Below, piece after piece: positions 1 to 4,836 of a stretch of 6,363 bases of DNA. The stretch spans positions 1 to 6,363 of the forward strand of contig DLVS01000568.1 in assembly GCA_003445095.1 (NCBI GenBank). The letters run 5' to 3'. How positions within the stretch are numbered: position 1 is the stretch's first letter; each line of letters begins with the position of its first letter. The notes below the pieces were generated by a model. That model was not told where the DNA came from. It saw only the letters and a program-made list of their open reading frames with translations, and did no database searches. The position numbers and the translations under genes were made by a program. This DNA is from Verrucomicrobiales bacterium. Lineage in GTDB: Bacteria > Verrucomicrobiota > Verrucomicrobiia > Limisphaerales > UBA9464.

Positions 1-4
1 GAGC

Positions 5-22
5 GCGGACGGCCTCGTCCGC
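5..22. repeat. Perfect 7-bp hairpin at the array trailer
   Basis: The stem gcggacg (5-11) pairs without mismatch with cgtccgc (16-22) around a 4-nt loop. No T-run follows on either strand, so an intrinsic terminator is not supported. It could be a dispersed intergenic palindrome of the REP type that marks the end of the array. Confidence 0.5.
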
Positions 23-31
23 CTGTGAAGT

Positions 32-83
32 ATCTCAGCAAATCATTAATCTTCGATCTCCAATCTGACGGAACGGCCACCGG
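32..83. repeat. Direct repeat copy A: array segment duplicated 161 bp apart
   Basis: Positions 40-83 match 201-244 with only three substitutions. The match extends left to 32-36 across a 3-nt gap (agc at 37-39, absent from the other copy). The shared segment covers a spacer-like AT-rich stretch (aaatcattaatcttcgat) and the start of the adjoining degenerate repeat. It is best read as a duplicated spacer-repeat unit that has since diverged. Confidence 0.75.
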
Positions 84-102
84 CGGCCGCGCCCTGTGGA
101 GC
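67..102 (-). repeat. Degenerate CRISPR repeat at the leader-distal end
   Basis: Plus-strand 72-88 (aacggccaccggcggcc) is identical to the hairpin half of the intact repeat. The opening end is lost (the 94-102 segment diverges). The tag end reads GTTCCGTC on the minus strand, similar to the GTTTCGTC of the repeat at 228-263. The two variants thus share a sub-lineage. Confidence 0.7.
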
Positions 103-132
103 TCGGTACTCGGCAAGAAAGCATCCGCAACA

Positions 133-169
133 GTCACAACGGCACCTGCGTTCCATTGCGTCCTCCTTG
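133..169 (-). repeat. Strongly decayed CRISPR repeat remnant
   Basis: The plus-strand start gtcacaacggc (133-143) matches the tag end of the intact repeat exactly over 11 nt, including the full 8-nt tag. The rest matches only in scattered positions. It lies 30 nt after the remnant at 67-102, a normal spacer length. Confidence 0.5.
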
Positions 170-195
170 AAGTCCGACCCGCCTCCTGCGCCCCC

Positions 196-244
196 ATCTC
201 AAATCATTAATCTTCGATCTCTAATCTGACGAAACGGCCGCCGG
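196..244. repeat. Direct repeat copy B of the duplicated array segment
   Basis: This is the partner of 32-83, lying between the remnants at 133-169 and 228-263. It joins a degenerate repeat at the same place as copy A. Here it is preceded by about 26 nt of unrelated GC-rich DNA (170-195), which makes this interval longer than a normal spacer. Confidence 0.75.
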
Positions 245-263
245 AGCCACGCCCTCTTCAGGC
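228..263 (-). repeat. Degenerate CRISPR repeat 3
   Basis: It keeps the GCCTGAAGA opening and GGCGTGGC of the intact repeat on the minus strand. It has lost one base in the central palindrome, and its 3' end reads GTTTCGTC instead of GTTGTGAC. It follows the 32-nt spacer 264-295 at the regular spacing, so it was once a functional unit. Loss of the tag sequence and a weakened hairpin make correct processing doubtful. Confidence 0.8.
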
Positions 264-295
264 TTAAGGTCCCTAAATCTATGTTAAGTACGCTT

Positions 296-332
296 GTCAC
301 AACGGCCACCGGCGGCCACGCCTTCTTCAGGC
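296..332 (-). repeat. Intact CRISPR repeat 2
   Basis: It is identical over 37 nt to the leader-proximal repeat at 366-402, and the identity extends 2 nt further at the tag end (294-295 and 364-365). It lies between spacers 264-295 and 333-365. Confidence 0.93.
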
Positions 333-365
333 CCACGTCACGGCCACACCTGAGAATTCCTGATT

Positions 366-402
366 GTCACAACGGCCACCGGCGGCCACGCCTTCTTCAG
401 GC
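366..402 (-). repeat. Intact CRISPR repeat 1, leader-proximal
   Basis: This is the first repeat after the leader and is identical to the copy at 296-332. The hairpin halves are at 374-387 and the putative 8-nt crRNA tag is at 366-373 (minus-strand GTTGTGAC). Confidence 0.93.
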
Positions 403-566
403 TCTGGCTCTTTTGAACCACTGATCCACAAGGCGTTGCAAGCCCGATTTCCGAGACCTCCCCGCGCAGCGGAAAAATGGAGCGATTTCGAAGGAGGTTT
501 CGGAAAAAGCCCCACGCGTTAGGTCCGGCGGCCCCCTGCGACGTCCGACTCCTCATTTTCGGTCGA
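403..566 (-). promoter_or_regulatory. CRISPR leader region between cas2 and the first repeat
   Basis: These 164 nt hold no credible gene. They separate the cas2 stop from the first intact repeat, the usual place for a leader that drives array transcription and marks the site of spacer insertion. The perfect repeats lie at this end and the decayed ones at the far end, which supports leader-on-the-right polarity. On the minus strand it contains T-rich runs around 504-510 and 472-478, a TTGCAA palindrome at 436-441 flanked by GGC and GCC, and a long dyad (separate entry). I could not pick a convincing -35/-10 pair. Confidence 0.65.
448..506. repeat. 14-bp inverted repeat with a nested hairpin inside the leader
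   Basis: The left arm at 448-461 (tttccgagacctcc) is the reverse complement of the right arm at 493-506 (ggaggtttcggaaa) at 13 of 14 positions. The single exception is 455/499. The 31-nt interval contains a second, perfect small hairpin, ccgc-gca-gcgg, at 462-472, directly inside the left arm. As RNA from the plus strand the odd pair would be a G-U wobble. From the minus strand it is a C-A mismatch. A protein-binding dyad or DNA cruciform in the leader is therefore as plausible as an RNA structure. Confidence 0.6.
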
Positions 567-854
567 TCACACGAACCAGGCATAGTCATCATCCTTGAGC
601 GGTCGTTCCGGCACGCAACCCACCGCGTCGAGGGCGCTGCCGTGCTGCCGTCGATACAACCCCACCCATCCGGTTTTGAGATTGAGCTCCGACAACCGAT
701 TCAGCAACCGAGTCTTGCTTGCCGGACTCAAGCGCAACTCAAACACGCTGAACTGGACCCGAAAGCCGAATCCTTCGAGCACCTTAGCCACGCGATTCCG
801 TTCCCGATCCTCCGTCAGGTCATACGCAGCCACGTAATCAGCGTAGCGAGGCAT
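567..854 (-). CDS. cas2: CRISPR-associated protein Cas2
   Basis: Cas2 dimers bridge two Cas1 dimers in the spacer-integration complex; some Cas2 proteins also show metal-dependent nuclease activity. At 95 residues this is a normal Cas2 length. The ferredoxin-like fold is easy to read. Strand one, YVAAYDL (7-13), carries the conserved Asp at D12. The first helix is RERNRVAKVLEGFG (17-30), followed by the hallmark RVQFSVFEL at 32-40. The second helix is about 45-57, then KTGWVGLYRR at 60-69 and a C-terminal DDDYAWFV strand that usually docks on the partner subunit. The start at 854 lies 5 nt after the membrane-protein stop, with no Shine-Dalgarno motif. It is the last gene before the leader and array, a common cas2 position. 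No cas1 is in the window, so its acquisition partner must be encoded upstream or elsewhere, or be missing. Confidence 0.96.
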   Translation of the reverse strand: MPRYADYVAAYDLTEDRERNRVAKVLEGFGFRVQFSVFELRLSPASKTRLLNRLSELNLKTGWVGLYRRQHGSALDAVGCVPERPLKDDDYAWFV

Positions 855-859
855 GGAAA

Positions 860-1876
860 CTAGCTTTTCGGCTCCGATATTTCCTCGCGAGGTTGGGGTG
901 ACCGTTCAATCAATTCGAAGCTTGCGGCTCTCTTAATTACCCGGCGTGACGGGTGAAGTCCCTGCAACGGCCTGTAGCGGCCATTGCCGCCGGGCCAACG
1001 AATCTCGCGCGGTACTTGATTCCAATTCTTCAGCTCGGCGAAGGCGGAGTCCCAATAGTCCGGTTTCGGATCCGGTGGCTTTTGCTCCTTGCCACCCCAC
1101 AAGGGCAGGCGGTTCAACTGAAAGAGGACCCGGTATCGTTTGCTGGCTAGCGGATTGGCCTCATCTGCCTCATGGATAGAGCCAGCTTGTTGAAGAATAT
1201 CTGGACTGAAACTCAAAGAAGAATCGCCGCCAGACATTTGTGCACCGATCTGCTGGCCCCAGAGTCGAATGTCAGACTCACTGGCGAGATACACATATTC
1301 ACAGACCATTACCGTGAGAAGCTCGACGGTATTCGTGACTGGATTTTTCCATTCGCATGCGAACACGACCTGAAGCCGTTTCTCGAGGTTCTCCTCTCGA
1401 TCTTGTGCTGCTTCACTAAACCAAATCAGAACCGCAGCGGCCAACGTCGCGAGCCCGGTAAGCACCTGGAAATAGTCCCAGAAGACTCTGGTTGGCCCAG
1501 CAGCGAATAGCATGGCCAACCAACCGATGGCCATCGTTGTCGCGGCGGCAGTGAGGGGGCGCCGTTGCTGTTTCCAAGCAAACCGCAAAATCTCCCGAAT
1601 ACTCGTCCTCTTGCGATAGAGGCGAAAAAGTAACAATCCGGGCGCCAAGATGGCAAAGATTGCGACCCAATGAATCCAGGAAGCCGCGGGCTCGGGGGAA
1701 GGTAAGAAGACGGTGTTGGTTATCGTGATCGGATTTGCGGGCAATCTCAAGCCGTCCTCTTGCGGTGATAGTTGATCCTGACTTTGAGCATCGAGCGTGA
1801 ACATCCAGAAGAGGAGCCTTGCGCCAAGGCAGATCGGCGAGCTCCGCTTGGCGGCTCCATTGTATAAAGGATGCAT
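860..1876 (-). CDS. Unrecognised three-helix membrane protein embedded in the CRISPR operon
   Basis: This is a 338-residue protein of unknown family. Residues 8-32 (KRSS, then CLGARLLFWMFTLDAQS) resemble a signal peptide or an extra helix. Clear transmembrane segments lie at about 66-85 (WIHWVAIFAILAPGLLLFRL), 107-127 and 131-153. The loop at 86-107 is very basic (RKR, then KQQRRP), so by the positive-inside rule it faces the cytoplasm. That places the C-terminal domain (about 158-338) in the cytoplasm as well. This domain seems to alternate strands and helices, including LQVVFACEW at 168-176, VELLTVMVCEYVYL at 184-197 and RYRVLFQLNRLPLW at 247-260. It ends in a basic, then acidic tail. I see no CARF, HEPN, HD or other nuclease signature. 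The ATG at 1876 lies 4 nt after the preceding stop and the stop lies 5 nt before cas2, so the gene is cotranscribed. A start at M25 (1804) is possible but would open a gap. A membrane-anchored effector or an anchor for the complex are both conceivable; neither is shown. Confidence 0.82.
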   Translation of the reverse strand: MHPLYNGAAKRSSPICLGARLLFWMFTLDAQSQDQLSPQEDGLRLPANPITITNTVFLPSPEPAASWIHWVAIFAILAPGLLLFRLYRKRTSIREILRFAWKQQRRPLTAAATTMAIGWLAMLFAAGPTRVFWDYFQVLTGLATLAAAVLIWFSEAAQDREENLEKRLQVVFACEWKNPVTNTVELLTVMVCEYVYLASESDIRLWGQQIGAQMSGGDSSLSFSPDILQQAGSIHEADEANPLASKRYRVLFQLNRLPLWGGKEQKPPDPKPDYWDSAFAELKNWNQVPREIRWPGGNGRYRPLQGLHPSRRVIKRAASFELIERSPQPREEISEPKS

Positions 1877-1880
1877 GAGA

Positions 1881-4274
1881 TCAGATCGAGGGGAGCCAGG
1901 CAGACGGGAACCAGGGCATCTCGTGCAGGCGACGGCGGATGTCCTTCATGTCTTTGCTCAGCAAAGTCGCTTTTAGGGGGTCCAAATAAACTCTGTTATC
2001 AGGCTTCTGAAGTTTAGCTACTTCAGCCTGCAACCGAGGAAGCTCCACAGGGGTAAGCTTGCTCAACACAGCATTCCGAAAATACGATTCCGTGGGGTAA
2101 TCGCTCGATACAGGCGCCTGGATCTGCGCTGCCGCCAGTGGCGTGCCCGACCGATTGGCTTCCGATCTCTGAGCCATTGTTCTTGGACCGGACGGGCTGG
2201 TCGGTGTCGTTGGTTCCGTTGAGTTCACGGGCCTTGCGTAAGGAAGCAGCGCGAGCCCCTCCGCTTTGGCGTCTGCAAAGTCGTTCCGGCGGTGTCCTCC
2301 TGTCTTCAACTGCGGGTACTCCAGGCTCCCTGGCTGACCGAGAGCTCTTCGTGGATCCGCCATCGCCATTAGTTGCGTTAGTTGATTGCAGTTTTGCCAT
2401 CCCGGTCTGAATTCTTCCATTGCTAGGCAGAACTCACGTTGAGCACTGGTGAGTGCGGCCTCCTCAAGGGATTCTAGGTCAGCCTGAGCACGTAGGTTCC
2501 AACTCTTTATCGTGAGTCGAACAGATCCATATCCGTAGGGTTTGGCCATACCGAGGGAGTGACGGTAGGGTTGGTTCTCGGGTGAGATGAGTCCATGCCC
2601 CCAAGTTGTAGCCCAGATCAATGCCCCCAGTTCAACTGGGCGCAAGTTGTGGACCCGCAGCTTTCCTGAGAAACGCGCGCCGGCTGGAAGTGGGCGAAAT
2701 CGGGTTGCGACTCGGTCGGTTTGCGGCTTTGGCAAATCGTCGCCAGCCAGGGCGTTTGAGCCGACAGGATATCGCTTCCAGCCTCGAAGCTGTGCGTCGT
2801 CGTCCGCGTAGGTTACATACGCGGGCACTGACCGTCGCTGACCATTGTCCGAAATAAGTTCTTTTTGAGCAATTCGACCTGACCCACCATCGCGTATTGG
2901 CTGTTCGAGGTAGTTGGGATAGTACGTTGGACGAGGTTGTCCTAGGACAGTCTCTTCGAAACTGCCGGCTGTTGAGGGGCGTTTACCTGCAACCTCCAGA
3001 AGAGTGTCACACGCCAACCGCCCTTTGAGAGCGTTCCCGAGCCCTCTCTGATCGCCCCGTTTGCTCCGGCCCGGCTCGCACACCCGTCCGAAGACCAGTT
3101 CCGCAAGGTCTGACCTAGCACTAAACGCGTCCGGCTGCTGACATTCGATGAGAGTGCCGAGATCATTCGCGTACGGAAGTCGAAACATTAAGGCCAGCCC
3201 TAGTGAGAGAGCTTTGGACTTAGTTCCGTCTGCATGGAGGACAATCTTTTCGAGATAGAAGATGGGGACGCCCGGGAGCTCAGCGAGGAATTCTGTTGGC
3301 GCCTCCAGCTTGCGCCTCCAGAAGCCCCATCCATCGTTCGGCGTAATTCCGTCCGGCTCGGAGTGGATAAAGAGGAAGTTGGCTTTTACATCGTCTGGTA
3401 CATCAATTGGTGGCTTCGGTTGTTGTCCGCGGGGTGTGAAGAAGATAAATTCTTGATGTTTTTGATGGGGCTTCCGTTCCGCTGGATTGGACTTGTCTCC
3501 ATACCGACTTGAGGGCTGGCCGGTAAAAACCAGAAATCCTGACTCCGCATTTTCGGTGATGTCTGCCAATCTGTACTCCAACCAAGTCGGCTGGCGTCCT
3601 CGGTCGCTATGGCGATGCCGCTTTAAGTCAGAAGCACTGAACGAAAGCGTCAAGTCTCGTGGAGCCCATGTCTTGTACTTATGTTTGGCAAACTGAGGTT
3701 TACCGAGACTATCTTCAAGTTTGAATGTAGTCTCTAATTGCTCTTGCTCCACTCGAGCAAACTCACAGGGCTGTATTTGCCACGAAACGCTTCCGTCCGC
3801 TCGGCTGACGACCGAGAGCCAGCCCGCTTGCGCCCGTGGTCGGAAGGTGTTGGGGGCGGTAGTCTCGGTCAGCCTGTCATTGTATATGTCGGGCAAATTA
3901 AGGTCGCGGTACCCAAAGCGTTTGCGATCCACCCCGCAGAATTTCCCAAAGCTGGCGATCTCGACCACTGATCTCAGCATCCCCCGCAAAGTCGAACCAG
4001 GAATAGCATACGGCCCACCGGGACAGACGCGGAAGAAATCCTGCCAGTCGGCATTGGCCAAACGTATTTGCCGTTCCTGGGGCGTTTCCCCGGGCAGATC
4101 ACTTCCACTGCGGATGTAGATCGGTGTCATGGCCTCGATCACAATCTCCAACCAGCCGGAAACGCCGTCAGAGAACGGCACATCGTGGCTGACCTGTGCC
4201 GCCCATTCCGGAAAATACACCCGGTCGCTGAGCGGTACGAAATTGTAAGGTGAGGGAATCGGAGAGTCAGGCAT
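1881..4274 (-). CDS. Large RAMP-superfamily CRISPR protein, TIGR03986 / Cas7-insertion-like
   Basis: This 797-residue protein is predicted to be a large subunit of the type III crRNA complex. The N-terminal RAMP unit has WLEIVIEAMTPIYIRSGS at 41-58 and YAIPGSTLRGMLRSVVEIAS at 89-108, the classic crRNA-contacting loop and helix. A long intervening region (about 115-410) carries a charged stretch at 216-275 and a second FGR..LKGRL-like segment at 395-420. The C-terminal RAMP unit includes SGKLRVHNLRPVELGALIW at 536-554 and a Gly-rich loop LGMAKPYGYGSVRL at 574-587. Residues 651-679 (LEYPQLKTGGH and then FADAKAEGLALLPY) look like the closing segment of the TIGR03986 family as I remember it. Beyond that lie a Pro/Thr/Ser-rich linker (about 681-721) and a charged helical tail (about 722-797). 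A longer reading from 4385 is possible, but the ATG at 4274 overlaps the upstream stop in ATGCCTGA and is followed by a family-like start PYNFVPL. The membrane-protein gene starts 4 nt after the stop. The family call is from memory of motifs, not a search. Confidence 0.88.
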   Translation of the reverse strand: MPDSPIPSPYNFVPLSDRVYFPEWAAQVSHDVPFSDGVSGWLEIVIEAMTPIYIRSGSDLPGETPQERQIRLANADWQDFFRVCPGGPYAIPGSTLRGMLRSVVEIASFGKFCGVDRKRFGYRDLNLPDIYNDRLTETTAPNTFRPRAQAGWLSVVSRADGSVSWQIQPCEFARVEQEQLETTFKLEDSLGKPQFAKHKYKTWAPRDLTLSFSASDLKRHRHSDRGRQPTWLEYRLADITENAESGFLVFTGQPSSRYGDKSNPAERKPHQKHQEFIFFTPRGQQPKPPIDVPDDVKANFLFIHSEPDGITPNDGWGFWRRKLEAPTEFLAELPGVPIFYLEKIVLHADGTKSKALSLGLALMFRLPYANDLGTLIECQQPDAFSARSDLAELVFGRVCEPGRSKRGDQRGLGNALKGRLACDTLLEVAGKRPSTAGSFEETVLGQPRPTYYPNYLEQPIRDGGSGRIAQKELISDNGQRRSVPAYVTYADDDAQLRGWKRYPVGSNALAGDDLPKPQTDRVATRFRPLPAGARFSGKLRVHNLRPVELGALIWATTWGHGLISPENQPYRHSLGMAKPYGYGSVRLTIKSWNLRAQADLESLEEAALTSAQREFCLAMEEFRPGWQNCNQLTQLMAMADPRRALGQPGSLEYPQLKTGGHRRNDFADAKAEGLALLPYARPVNSTEPTTPTSPSGPRTMAQRSEANRSGTPLAAAQIQAPVSSDYPTESYFRNAVLSKLTPVELPRLQAEVAKLQKPDNRVYLDPLKATLLSKDMKDIRRRLHEMPWFPSAWLPSI

Positions 4275-4836
4275 GAGACAATGCGGTTGTAACTTCGGCA
4301 GCAGTGGCGGGGCGAGCGACATCCGGGATCGGTTCGAACCCAACAAAACGGCTTGCGAACGGCCGCAATTCTTCATGCCGGCCAATACGCTCTGCTCGAT
4401 AAGCCACGCGATAAACGAGGTAGTTCTTCAAGTCGGTGCTTAGCAGTTGATGCGTCAGAAGGATTCCGTCGGCGGACGCGTCATCCTCAAAGGCAGTCAG
4501 CAGCCAGGCATCGCCAAGACGGCGAAGGTGAAGACTGCGAACACCATCAGCGCTCACCCGCTCACCAATGACTGGCCAAGCACAGTCCGCATCAAGGTTA
4601 GCGAGTTGGTTGGCCAACTCATGATCAGCGGTGTTCATGATCCGGTTAGTCCGGGCGTCTTGAAGCCATCCATCTCCAGTCAGCGTGAGAAACTGTGACA
4701 AGGCCGCTTGGGGCGTGGTCCGTGTGTATTCCGTGACCACCTTCACGGCGCCTCTGCGTGGATTCAGGTTGTCGAGTCGCTCAGGCAAAGCTTGAGCGAG
4801 TGCAGCCCGGAGGATTTCGTGATCAGGGTTGGGCAT
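4267..4836 (-). CDS. Small type III CRISPR subunit candidate, in the Csx19 position
   Basis: This is a 189-residue soluble protein with no signal peptide or membrane segment. I do not recognise it firmly by sequence. The N-terminal part (about 5-85) is mostly helical with an LTGDGWL segment at 51-57. The second half contains LGDAWLLTAFEDD at 107-119, a likely strand pair, then LLSTDLKNYLVYRVAYRAER at 131-150 and RPFASRFVGFEP at 158-169. Its slot between a double-Cas7 gene and a TIGR03986-type gene is the one held by Csx19 in the Synechocystis type III-Dv operon. The function suggested is therefore a small structural subunit of the complex; this rests on position only. I chose the ATG at 4836-4834 because it overlaps the upstream stop by 14 nt. 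A longer in-frame start at 4914 would overlap the well-supported upstream gene by about 90 nt. No Shine-Dalgarno motif precedes the start, so translation by coupling is likely. The 3' end overlaps the next gene in ATGCCTGA. Confidence 0.82.
   Translation of the reverse strand: MPNPDHEILRAALAQALPERLDNLNPRRGAVKVVTEYTRTTPQAALSQFLTLTGDGWLQDARTNRIMNTADHELANQLANLDADCAWPVIGERVSADGVRSLHLRRLGDAWLLTAFEDDASADGILLTHQLLSTDLKNYLVYRVAYRAERIGRHEELRPFASRFVGFEPIPDVARPATAAEVTTALSHA

Larger units (their letters stand above)
67..402 (-). CRISPR. Short CRISPR array, leader at right, decaying to the left
   Basis: Two identical 37-nt repeats lie at 366-402 and 296-332 (39 nt if the shared flanking TT is counted). 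Further variant repeats lie at 228-263, 133-169 and 67-102. Spacers are 333-365 (33 nt), 264-295 (32 nt), 170-227 (58 nt, irregular) and 103-132 (30 nt). Read on the minus strand, each intact repeat opens with GCCTGAAGAAGGC, a 4-bp stem with a 5-nt loop. It then has the near-palindrome GGCCGCCGGTGGCC and ends with GTTGTGAC. Those last 8 nt follow directly after the hairpin, as expected for a Cas6-type cut that leaves an 8-nt crRNA tag. Orientation is inferred from this, from the leader and from the decay gradient. Confidence 0.85.

Noticed and set aside
5..22. Hairpin as an intrinsic terminator of the array transcript
   Set aside because: No run of T follows the stem on either strand within the window.
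25..210. 61-residue plus-strand open frame at the left edge
   Set aside because: It spans the decayed repeats and the duplicated array segment and has no recognisable protein features.
158..402. Array read from the plus strand with a leader at the left
   Set aside because: The left end holds decayed repeats and no clear leader. The intact repeats sit next to the cas2-side region, and the hairpin-plus-8-nt-tag geometry fits only the minus strand.
338..592. Minus-strand open frames of 84 and 62 residues across the leader and first repeats (338-592 and 327-515)
   Set aside because: They run through perfect CRISPR repeats and a spacer, and the longer one also overlaps the end of cas2. The composition follows the repeats, so these are not genes.
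477..863. 128-residue plus-strand open frame opposite cas2
   Set aside because: It is the antisense shadow of a confidently recognised cas2 and runs into the leader dyad. It shows no domain features.
1172..1510. 112-residue plus-strand open frame opposite the membrane protein
   Set aside because: The minus strand encodes a coherent membrane protein with tight operon spacing; this frame has no comparable support.
3721..4119. 132-residue plus-strand open frame within the 797-residue RAMP gene
   Set aside because: It is antisense to conserved-looking RAMP motifs on the other strand, so it is a shadow frame.
4275..4385. Longer N-terminus for the 797-residue protein starting at 4385
   Set aside because: It would overlap the upstream gene by more than 100 nt. 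The extra residues look random, and the ATG at 4274 gives a clean ATGCCTGA stop-start overlap.
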